DNA from: Planctomycetota bacterium
GTDB lineage: Bacteria; Planctomycetota; Phycisphaerae; Phycisphaerales; UBA1924
Direction: 5' to 3'
NCBI GenBank assembly: GCA_024280755.1
Contig: JAJRPN010000040.1
Coordinates: 1 to 44,170 of the forward strand
DNA: 44,170 bases
Part shown: piece by piece, positions 1-7,500 of the stretch
How positions within the stretch are numbered: the stretch's first letter is position 1
Layout: each line of letters starts with the position of its first letter
Notes under the pieces: model-generated
Database searches by the model: none
What the model saw: the letters and a program-made list of their open reading frames with translations, nothing else
Told to the model about the DNA's origin: nothing
Program-made: the position numbers and the translations under genes

Positions 1-327
1 AACATCCCAGAAGGAATAGTTCGCACGCGAGAATGGCACGCCGGTGAGAATGTCAGAACTGATCGAGCTTGATGACCCGAGGTTGTTGAAGAATGCAGTG
101 TCTGTCTGCGTAGTCTTGAGCAGTGGTCCTACACCGAAGGTGTGGGCGCCGCCCAGGGTTACCAATGGAGCAAGGTCGAGCACATAGGCCGACGCATTGT
201 CATTCCATGGATTCAACGCATCCCCCGGCAAGCCGCCGAGGTTCGAGCTGACACTGTCCTGTGCAAGTGCCGAAGCACTCATACCCGCTGTTGCGATCAA
301 TGCCGCGATACCGATTTGCTTACGCAT
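1..327 (-). CDS. Secreted protein of unknown function, cut by the window edge
   Basis: Only the first 109 codons lie in the window; the gene continues past base 1. The start is the ATG at 327-325, with AAGGAG seven bases upstream. Residues 1-22 form a clear Sec signal peptide: a short basic N-region (MRKQ), a hydrophobic core and cleavage after ALA-Q. The mature part begins with a Ser/Gly/Asn-rich stretch and looks like a small extracellular beta-rich protein, with no catalytic motif visible. Without the C-terminus one cannot tell whether it ends in a sorting tail like the protein at 37654-38397 or in a dockerin-like tail like those at 11342 and 18360. The exported location is well supported; the function is unknown. 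Confidence 0.8.
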   Translation of the reverse strand, partial: MRKQIGIAALIATAGMSASALAQDSVSSNLGGLPGDALNPWNDNASAYVLDLAPLVTLGGAHTFGVGPLLKTTQTDTAFFNNLGSSSSISSDILTGVPFSRANYSFWDV

Positions 328-587
328 GGTCTCATCTCCTTGGTTAGTTTGTTTCTCAGCCGATTCTCCAATCGGACTGCTTCTTCTCTTCATATTATGT
401 GTACAACATTTCTGAAGAACAACGCTGACCGTGCGTTTGCACGCTCGATCCCCGGTTCCCAGAGAGCTATCTTAGCACAAATACGCCCATTCTGTGGGCA
501 AGAATCATCTATTTGCGTGTCAAACTTTGATAAAGATAGCCCCGATAATCCCTGGTTGTTCGTGTTGTGGACGGCGGGTCGCAGTTA
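328..587. other. Intergenic region between two minus-strand genes
   Basis: This stretch lies between the end of the psuG-like gene and the start of the truncated secreted gene, both on the minus strand, and must hold the latter's promoter. I see only short weak stem-loops (GTGC/GCAC near 433-444 and CCCA/TGGG near 486-499) and no U-run terminator. No gene is supported. Confidence 0.4.
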
Positions 588-1457
588 TCACAACCGAGAT
601 TCAACCATCGCAGCCACTTGCGCGTTCGATTTCACCAACTCAATGTTGGCTTGGAGTGTCTTCCCCTCAGAGACTTCATGGAGATATCCAAGAATCGCAG
701 GGGTGACCTCGCGTCCAGAAACGCCATCAGTTTCTGCGAGTTTCTTCGCTCGTTTGAGCCACTTGTTCCATTGTCCCACTTCGAGTTCATGCTCCGCTGG
801 GATCGGATTGGCAATCACAATGCCGCGCCCCGATCGAGCGAGTTCAACACGCACAAAGCCGGCCAATGCGTCGGGATCATCAAACCGGACATCGACGCGG
901 GCTTCCGACTCACGCAGATAAAATGCCGGGAACGAATCGGTCTGGTATCCAACCACCGTAACACCGAGCGATTCGAGCGCTTCGCGTGTAGAGACCACAT
1001 CCAAGATCGATTTCACGCCGCTGGTTACGACAGCAATCGGAAACCGAGTAAACGCCATTAAATCGGCAGAGATATCGAGCTGCGTCCCATACCCATGATG
1101 CACGCCTCCGAGTCCACCCGTCGCAAACACACGCAAACCAGCAAACGCAGCCAGTTCCATCGTCGTGCTGACCGTCGTCGCAGCGTGCGAGCCCTGGTTC
1201 ATATAAATCCCAAGATTCGCGGTATTGGCTTTGGGCACGCTTGGCGCATCGAGCATTGCTTGGAGTTGTTCCATGCTCATTCCAACTGTTGGAGTCCCAT
1301 CGATTACACCAACGAGCGCAGGCGTAGATCCCTCAGCTTCGATCACCGCGCCAAGCTCGCTGGCAAGCTGCGACGAGACGGCTTTGGGTACGCCATGAAC
1401 CAACAGCGTTGTTTCTAAAGCCACCGCACGCGATGAGACATGTTTATTGATCTGCAA
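588..1457 (-). CDS. psuG: Pseudouridine-5'-phosphate glycosidase (PsuG family)
   Basis: The family cleaves the C-C glycosidic bond of pseudouridine 5'-phosphate, giving uracil and ribose 5-phosphate, in the cytoplasm. The 289-residue length fits (E. coli PsuG is about 312). Aligned from memory to E. coli PsuG, the active-site residues are all present: E15 in ALETT (E31), K76 in VPKA (K93), D132 in DISADL (D149) and the Schiff-base lysine K149 in SGVKSILD (K166). Other family blocks are FATGGLGGVH, GYQTDSFPAF and ANPIP. The usual partner, a pseudouridine kinase (PsuK), is not adjacent; the downstream gene is a secreted protein and the upstream one an HU homologue. The enzyme could serve RNA turnover or use of external nucleosides. 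The assignment is secure. Confidence 0.93.
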   Translation of the reverse strand: MQINKHVSSRAVALETTLLVHGVPKAVSSQLASELGAVIEAEGSTPALVGVIDGTPTVGMSMEQLQAMLDAPSVPKANTANLGIYMNQGSHAATTVSTTMELAAFAGLRVFATGGLGGVHHGYGTQLDISADLMAFTRFPIAVVTSGVKSILDVVSTREALESLGVTVVGYQTDSFPAFYLRESEARVDVRFDDPDALAGFVRVELARSGRGIVIANPIPAEHELEVGQWNKWLKRAKKLAETDGVSGREVTPAILGYLHEVSEGKTLQANIELVKSNAQVAAMVESRL

Positions 1458-1528
1458 GTGAGTTCTCCGGTTTGTAGGGTATCGTAGAGCGAATGGGTGG
1501 CATGGTGCATGGAATTACACATAAAAAC

Positions 1529-1559
1529 AACACGCCCCAGCAATATGCCGGGGCGTGTT
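1529..1559 (-). terminator. Rho-independent terminator of the HU-like gene
   Basis: AACACGCCCC at 1529-1538 pairs perfectly with GGGGCGTGTT at 1550-1559 around an 11-base loop. Read on the minus strand the hairpin is followed by GTTTTTAT, a U-run. It lies 30 bases past the stop of the HU-like gene, so psuG downstream probably has its own promoter. Confidence 0.85.
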
Positions 1560-1588
1560 TGTGTATCAGTATGCCGATTCAATGCAAA

Positions 1589-2023
1589 TCAGACGCGATC
1601 CTTCAAACCCTTGAGTGGGCGGACCTTGACGACATTGCGTGCCGGCTTGGCCTTGAAGACCATTTCTTCCTTGGTGAATGGGTTGACGCCCTTGCGTGCC
1701 TTGGTGGCTGGCTTGCGTTGGACGGAAACCTTCATCATGCCTGGGACATTGAATGCACCGCAAGCGTTCTTCTTGAGGTCCTTCTCGATCATTTCGCCCA
1801 TCACTTCGAAAACTGCTGCTGCTTCCTTCTTGGAGATGCCAACATGATCAGAGATCATGGTCAACACTTCTGACTTGGTGCGTGGCTTGTCCTTGGCGGA
1901 CATGATGCGTGCTGGCTTCTTGGCGGCTGGTGCCTTTGCTGCGACCTTCTTGGCGGCAGGCTTACGAGCGGCGGTTTTCTTTGCGGGTTTACGAGCTGGT
2001 TTCTTTGCTGTTCTCTTTGCCAT
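1589..2023 (-). CDS. HU-family DNA-binding protein with a Lys/Ala-rich histone-H1-like N-terminal tail
   Basis: A nucleoid-associated protein of the HU/IHF fold, which dimerises and bends DNA. I chose the ATG at 2023 (MAKRT...) because GGAG lies about 10 bases upstream; a longer in-frame ORF to 2194 has no such site and an implausible N-terminus. The 144-residue product has two parts. Residues 1 to about 45 are almost only Lys, Ala, Pro and Arg in PAKK/AAKK-type repeats. The rest is the HU fold, with KSEVLTMISDHVGISKKEA, GMMKVSVQ and the DNA-binding arm region around RKPATKARKGVNPFT and the conserved KPARNVVKVRP end. A basic tail fused to HU is known from several bacterial groups and should add non-specific DNA binding. 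It is transcribed alone, with a terminator at 1529-1559. Confidence 0.92.
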   Translation of the reverse strand: MAKRTAKKPARKPAKKTAARKPAAKKVAAKAPAAKKPARIMSAKDKPRTKSEVLTMISDHVGISKKEAAAVFEVMGEMIEKDLKKNACGAFNVPGMMKVSVQRKPATKARKGVNPFTKEEMVFKAKPARNVVKVRPLKGLKDRV

Positions 2024-2247
2024 TGGTAATACTCCATTCTGCATTTTTCTCAAATGCGTGTATTGTGTTACTCCGAACACAGTTGTTTTTACCGCACTTT
2101 TTTCGGCATAGCAAGTCGGTTTTGTCCTGTTTTTATCGGTATTTTTGGAAAATACCTTTTCAACACACATCTTCAGCGTGTCTTGCTCGATCAATTTGAG
2201 CCTAGAGGGGTGTTCAATTTCACACTTTTAATGCCCTATTATTCGCC
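2024..2247. promoter_or_regulatory. Divergent promoter region, HU-like gene and 2-hydroxyacid dehydrogenase
   Basis: This 224-base AT-rich spacer separates two divergently transcribed genes, so it must contain both promoters. T-rich tracts such as the one near 2128-2160 stand out against the coding sequence. I cannot assign -35 or -10 boxes with confidence. Confidence 0.5.
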
Positions 2248-3216
2248 ATGAGCAACTCCCAGACGATCATCGGATTTACAAGGACAGTGCCCGGAAACCC
2301 TGAAATACAAGGGGTTTGCGTAAAAACACTTGGAGATTCCAAGGCAACGCGTGACGATCTGCACGGGTTTGTTTCTGGTCTCGATGCACTGGTCACGATG
2401 TACACCGATCCGGTCGACGATGCGCTGCTGGACGCTGCGGGCAAACAGCTCAAAATTATTTGCAATTTTGCCGTCGGTTTCGATAATATTGACATTTCGG
2501 CCTGTAAAAACAGGGGAATCACCGTCTGTAATACCCCCGATGCCGTCACCGAAGGCACCGCAAACCTCGCATGGCTCCTCATTATGGCCAGCGCACGCAG
2601 GCTCATCGAAGCCCATCAATACGCAATATCGGACACCTATCCGGCCAACGGGCACCTCGGCATGAACGAGTTTCTGGGTATGGATCTGTGCAACAAGAAC
2701 CTGCTCATCGTGGGTGCCGGTCGCATCGGATACGCCACCGCCCTGCGTGCTAAGGCCTTTGGAATGCGCATCCTCTACACCGCCCGCTCGCGACATCTCA
2801 ACTTTGAAATGGCCCCGCTCGGAGCAACCCGAGTCACTCTTGATGAGGGTTTATCCCAAGCCGATGTCGTATCGATTCACACGCCGTTCACGCCTCAGAC
2901 GCATCATCTGATCAATGCCGATAATCTCAAACTGCTTAAAACCACTGCAATCCTCGTAAATACGAGCCGAGGGCCGGTTGTTGATGAATCCGCCCTTGTC
3001 GACGCACTTAAAGCAGGCAAACTGTGGGGGGCTGGTTTGGATGTGTACGAGAATGAACCGATAGTTCATCCCGGACTACTCGAACTCAACAATGTTGTCC
3101 TCACCCCACACATCGGCAGCGCCGAAATCGCCTGGAGGCAAGCGATGACCGAAATGGTGTTGACCAATGTCAAAGCAGTTCTCGCCGGGCAAGAACCACC
3201 AAACCGGATCAGCTAG
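2248..3216 (+). CDS. D-isomer-specific 2-hydroxyacid dehydrogenase (glyoxylate/hydroxypyruvate reductase-like)
   Basis: The family reduces 2-keto acids to D-2-hydroxy acids with NAD(P)H in the cytoplasm. The 322-residue length is typical. The Rossmann domain shows GAGRIGYATALRAKAFGM at about 160-178, the glycine-rich dinucleotide loop. Later signatures follow in order: VVSIHTPFT, LVNTSRGPVVDESAL (catalytic Arg), AGLDVYENEP (catalytic Glu) and TPHIGSA (catalytic His). The early FAVGFDNIDISACKNRGI and CNTPDAVTEG blocks resemble GhrB-type glyoxylate/hydroxypyruvate reductases, so that activity is likeliest, but the substrate cannot be read from the sequence. The stop codon lies inside the extended outer arm of the inverted-repeat element that follows. 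It is convergent with the gene at 3438-3800. Confidence 0.9.
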   Translation: MSNSQTIIGFTRTVPGNPEIQGVCVKTLGDSKATRDDLHGFVSGLDALVTMYTDPVDDALLDAAGKQLKIICNFAVGFDNIDISACKNRGITVCNTPDAVTEGTANLAWLLIMASARRLIEAHQYAISDTYPANGHLGMNEFLGMDLCNKNLLIVGAGRIGYATALRAKAFGMRILYTARSRHLNFEMAPLGATRVTLDEGLSQADVVSIHTPFTPQTHHLINADNLKLLKTTAILVNTSRGPVVDESALVDALKAGKLWGAGLDVYENEPIVHPGLLELNNVVLTPHIGSAEIAWRQAMTEMVLTNVKAVLAGQEPPNRIS

Positions 3217-3423
3217 GCCGTGTCTGACGGCTCGTGTTTGATCACATACTCTCCTCCCCCGGGCCTCCGGGGGAGGTGGCTGCGCAGCAGACGGAGGGGG
3301 TATTCTGATCCTGAAACAAAGGGTAAAGCGAAGCAAGACCCCCTCCGCCTCACTTCGGTCGGCACCTCCCCCGGAAGCCCGGGGGAGGCGAATAGTTGAA
3401 AAAAATGAGCCGCCAGACACGGC
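3217..3423. repeat. 207-bp inverted-repeat element with terminal repeats and internal GC-rich hairpins (MITE/REP-like)
   Basis: The ends are near-perfect inverted repeats: 3217-3233 against 3407-3423 match at 16 of 17 bases, and the match extends with mismatches to 3213-3427. Inside are two perfect 10-bp hairpins with 4-base loops, 3253-3276 and 3365-3388, built from CCTCCCCCGG/CCGGGGGAGG. They are themselves reverse complements of each other, and more complementary sequence (GGAGGGGGT with ACCCCCTCC) lies further in. The whole can fold into one long branched structure. It encodes no protein and fills the space between two convergent genes, where it may also stop transcription both ways. It looks like a non-autonomous mobile or REP-type element; that origin is inferred. 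Confidence 0.8.
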
Positions 3424-3437
3424 TTAGTTGTTCATTC

Positions 3438-3800
3438 TTATGTGCGGCTCTGCCCTGCATAATGCAGTTCAAGATACTTCGCAACATAGTCAATGATCGA
3501 ATCCGCTTCGGGGATATCTGGGTTGCTCGTCATGCCATTGGGCTCGAACCGCATGCCTTTGAACCGTTTGACAGCTTCGTCAACGGTCAGCCCATATTGC
3601 AACGCGATCGAAAACGCCCGGCAGAATGCCTGGCACATGCCCGAAATCGCAGAGCCTTCTTTGGCGATTTTGATGAAAATCTCGCCCGGCATGCCGTCAG
3701 GATAGAGCCCGATCGTGAGGTAGCCTTCATGGCGATCGATCGTGAACTTGTGTGTAAGAGATTCGCGGGTCTGGGTGAGTGATTGGCGAGTAGCGAGCAT
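3438..3800 (-). CDS. Orphan TSCPD-domain protein (C-terminal part of class II ribonucleotide reductase)
   Basis: This 120-residue protein matches the C-terminal region of adenosylcobalamin-dependent ribonucleotide reductase (NrdJ). It has HKFTIDRHEGYLTIGLY, a PGEIFIKIAKEGS block, ALQYGLTVDEAV, FKGMRFEPNGMT and NPDIPEADSIIDYV, ending in YLELHYA. The catalytic alpha/beta barrel is absent and is not encoded nearby. Split NrdJa/NrdJb pairs are known, in which a small second polypeptide carries this region, so it may complement a reductase encoded elsewhere or bind nucleotides or metal alone. The start at 3800 has AAGGAC about 8 bases upstream. It is convergent with the dehydrogenase and has a stem-loop in its leader (3828-3870). 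Confidence 0.85.
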   Translation of the reverse strand: MLATRQSLTQTRESLTHKFTIDRHEGYLTIGLYPDGMPGEIFIKIAKEGSAISGMCQAFCRAFSIALQYGLTVDEAVKRFKGMRFEPNGMTSNPDIPEADSIIDYVAKYLELHYAGQSRT

Positions 3801-3827
3801 TCGGGCGTCCTTGTCCGGTGAGAAACT

Positions 3828-3870
3828 GCCGGTTCAATTCCACATCTCGATCAAATCGAGTGAAACCGGC
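3828..3870 (-). promoter_or_regulatory. Two-part stem-loop in the leader of the TSCPD gene
   Basis: GCCGGTT at 3828-3834 pairs with AACCGGC at 3864-3870, and inside it CTCGAT at 3846-3851 pairs with ATCGAG at 3855-3860 around a CAA loop. The structure sits 28 bases upstream of the TSCPD start codon on its transcribed strand. No U-run follows. It could be a leader structure or an operator; no known riboswitch is recognised. Confidence 0.4.
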
Positions 3871-4033
3871 ACAAGATGATATCGGACCAAAGGGGGGAGG
3901 GGGCTTTACAATCTGTTCTTTGGTGCAGACAATATACCCAAGTGGTCACTCAAACTGTGTCCAAACCCTTGTGTCAGCCGATAGTTGGATAGACTCTGTG
4001 CCCGCGAATGAGACTAGTGGGCACCCAAAGAAA

Positions 4034-4378
4034 ATGACCAGAATCAATCCCCAACCCGATTCCAAACGACCCGCTGGCAACATGTCTGGGCTTATGATCG
4101 CTGCGATCGGGCTTCAACTCCTTCTTTGTTCGGCAGCCACCGCTGCCCATGCCTGCACAGGCACCATCGATCGTATTGAAAACTCGGTTGTTCACGCCTT
4201 GCGTGAAATCGTCGATCGTCAGATCGCACAAGACCAATCGGTCCAAGTCTTCGAGCCAGGCTATCGGCTCTCTGATTGCTCACTGGCTGTCCAAAGCACA
4301 GCGAGCAACGCTCTATACTCGCCAACAGGCTCTCTCGCGGGCAACTGGCTGTTCAATCTGCCTCCGCCAATGGGTTGA
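4034..4378 (+). CDS. Small secreted protein of unknown function
   Basis: A 114-residue protein from the ATG at 4034; the same frame is open from 3818, but the upstream part looks random. Residues 17 to about 36 form a signal-peptide-like hydrophobic segment (MSGLMIAAIGLQLLLCSA then TAAHA), suggesting cleavage after AHA and export. The remaining 75 or so residues include a predicted helix (IENSVVHALREIVDRQIAQ) and two cysteines. No family was recognised. There is no good ribosome-binding site before either the 4034 ATG or the alternative ATG at 4082, which lowers confidence. The gene ends 132 bases before secA. It may be a genuine small periplasmic protein or a spurious frame. Confidence 0.5.
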   Translation: MTRINPQPDSKRPAGNMSGLMIAAIGLQLLLCSAATAAHACTGTIDRIENSVVHALREIVDRQIAQDQSVQVFEPGYRLSDCSLAVQSTASNALYSPTGSLAGNWLFNLPPPMG

Positions 4379-4510
4379 TCTTCGATCCCCATACGCTTTG
4401 TACATTCCATACCAAATAAAAAACGCAACTTTGCCCGAAGCGATCATTCGGGCAATCGCTCACCGATCCGTTTTTAAACGATCGGCCCCTCCACGAAAGA
4501 AACCATTCAA

Positions 4511-7500
4511 ATGGCAAGTTCAGAAATTCCTGTTGTTGGCAAACTCCTCTCAAAGGTCTTTGGCTCACGAAACGAACGAATCGTCAAACGCTACACCACC
4601 CGCGTCGAGGCCATCGGCACCTTCGAGCCCGCGATGCGTGCGCTCACCGATGCCCAGCTCAAAGCCAAACTCGAAGAGTTCCGCGAACGATTTGACAACG
4701 GCGAAAAACCAGATGATCTGCTCATCGAGGTCTTTGCAGCAGCCCGCGAAGGCATGGATCGGGCGGTGGGGATCCGTAACATCTTCAACCCAGAAGCCGG
4801 GTTCGATCCATCAGTTCTCAATGAATCTGCTCAAACCCTCTACAAGCAGGTTAAGGCAGAAGTCGATGCGATCGAACCCGCGAAGGCTGAGGGGCAATAC
4901 TTGGGGCATCCGACTGATATCCCGCCGTTCTTGCAGGTCGATATTCCCAATGAAATCTACGACGCGGTGCGCGAAGCCTACCCAGAATCACGCCCGCCTT
5001 TCCGTGCTCGCCCGTTCGATGTCCAACTCATCGGTGGTATGGTCCTCGGCCAAGGCAAGATCGCCGAAATGAAAACAGGTGAAGGCAAGACTATTGTCGG
5101 GCCGCTCGCCACCTACATGGCATGTGTCCAACGCCAGCAGGTTCATGTGGTGACCGTGAACGACTATCTCGTCCAGCGAGACCGCGACTGGACCTTCCCA
5201 TTCTTCTGCTGGATGGGGCTCACCGCAGGTGCGATCCATCCGATGCATATGCAGCCAGAAGCAATGAAACGCGAGATGTACCGATGCGATGTGGTCTACG
5301 GCACAACCTCCGAGTTCGGGTTTGACTACCTCCGCGATAATATGAAACGCAATGTCGAAGAGCAGGTTCAACGCAAGCGTCAGTTTGCGATTGTTGACGA
5401 AGTCGACTCGACGCTGATCGACGAGGCCCGCACGCCTTTGATTATCTCTGGGCAAGCCCATGATGATCAGCCAAGGTATCAACTCGCTGACGAACTCGCC
5501 AAGAAACTCGTCGCCCAGCAAAGCCCCTGGCAAGATATCGAAGACCAGGTCACGCTCTGCAAAGAGACCATCAGTGGCTTGGAAGGCGATATCCGCCAAA
5601 CCCGCGATAAGTCAGAAGTGCCAGCGCTTCAGAAGCGGCTCGCCGACGCAGAAGCTGCCCTTCCAGAGCTTGAAACAAAGCGTGATCAGAACATTCAGTT
5701 CTATGAACTTGAAATGGATCGCAAGAGCGCGCACCTCACGCATGACGGTATCGCTGAAGCCCAGAAGATGGCTGGCGTTGGGTCGTTCTATGTCGACGAG
5801 AACATGGACATTCCCCATCTGCTCGAGCAAGCCCTTCGCGCCTATGCGGTATACACCCGCGACAAAGACTACATCGTGATGCCTGTCCCCGATCGCATGA
5901 CCGGTCGAAACGAGGACACCATTGTTATCGTTGATACAAATACAGGTCGCCCGATGATCGGCCGCCAATGGTCCGACGGCCTACACCAAGCCGTTGAATG
6001 TAAAGAAGGTGTAGACATCAAGCCTGAGACCCAGACCGTTGCGTCGGTGACGGTTCAGAACTTCTTTAAGATGTACAAATCGCTCTCGGGCATGACCGGT
6101 ACCGCCGACACCGAAGCCCAAGAATTCAACGATATCTACTCGCTTGATGTTGTGTCTATCCCGACCAACAAGCCCATCGCGCGTGCCGATCATGATGACC
6201 TGATGTTCCTTCGTGAGAAGGATAAGTGGGAAGCGATCGTTGACGAGATCAAAGAGTTCCACGATGTCGGCAAGCCAATTCTTGTCGGTACCACCAGTGT
6301 TGAACGATCCGAGATGATCGCTCAGATGCTGAGCCGCAAGTATCAAATCCAGCATTCGGTCCTTAACGCCAAGCAGCACGAACGCGAAGCGGGTGTCGTC
6401 GAAGACGCTGGTCAGCTCGGTGCGGTCATGATCGCGACCAATATGGCTGGTCGAGGCACCGACATCAAGCTTGGCAAGTTCTCCCGCGAGAACTTTATCG
6501 AGCATCTGCTCAAGCGTTCATTGGCTTCGAAAACACTCAAGCCAGAGATGAGCGACGATGAACTCCGCGAGAATGTCTACCGCAAGGCAGCACCATCCAT
6601 CCTCCCGGGCATCAACAAACGCCAGGCTGAGGAAATGGCATACGAAGAACTCGAACTCGCACTCTTGCGCCATTGGGCCGCCGAATATACTTGGCTCAGC
6701 GGCAAGGGCATCGAGAACACCGGGGCGGATGAACTCCGTGAAGAACTCGATAAAAACGGGCGATGCAAGCTCCATCGCTTGCGTTGGTTCGACAATGTCG
6801 AAGACCTCGGCGGGTTGCATGTCATCGGCACCGAGCGCCATGAGTCGCGCCGAATCGATAACCAGCTCCGCGGTCGATCCGGGCGTCAGGGCGATAAAGG
6901 CTCGTCACGCTTCTTCGTTTCGCTTGAAGATGATCTGATGAAGATGTTTGCTGGCGAAACCACAATGAAGCTTCTCTCCAAGCTGGGGATGAAGGAAGGC
7001 GATGCGATCGAACACCCTTGGTTGTCCAAGAATGTTGAACGGGCTCAGAAGAAGGTCGAAGAACGCAACTTCCAGATGCGTAAGAACATCCTCGAATATG
7101 ACGAGGTCATGGAGCATCAACGCCAACGGTTCTACGGCTTGCGCCAAGGAATCCTCGAAGGACGCCAGGTGAAATCGCTCGTCTTCGAATATATCGAAGA
7201 TGTTGTCGATGACGCGATCAACGAATACCTCGACTCAGATTATCCTGCGATGTGTGCTGCTGAGTACGCCCGCGAGAAGCTTGATTGTTCGATCCTCCCC
7301 GAACGGCTCAAAGGCAAAGATGCCAACGAGATGGATGTCACCATTCGCCGACTCGCCAAGCAGGACATCGCTGCATCAATCACTGTAACCCTTGGCGAAT
7401 ATATCCCCGAAGCAAGTTCCGAGTTCCTCATGGAGTTCGATTCTGCCGGGCTGCACAACTGGGCCAAGAACCGCTTTGGTGTCGAAATCGATACCGGGGA

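Noticed and set aside
588..1457. Possible loss of the E. coli Lys in the GKNGATT loop of PsuG
   Set aside because: On recounting, catalytic K93 of E. coli lies in VTKVSRRD, and the equivalent Lys76 is present; the loop Ser is not one of the known catalytic residues, so no defect is claimed.
2045..2194. Upstream extension of the HU-like gene to 2194
   Set aside because: No ribosome-binding site before the upstream start, and the added residues are unlike the family; GGAG sits before the ATG at 2023.
3828..3842. T-loop-like GGTTCAATTCC suggesting a tRNA
   Set aside because: No anticodon arm, D-arm or acceptor stem can be folded around it; the bases belong to the two-part hairpin at 3828-3870.
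4149..5072. 307-residue plus-strand frame overlapping the secA start
   Set aside because: It is out of frame with secA, has Arg/Ser-rich shadow composition, and covers conserved SecA residues.
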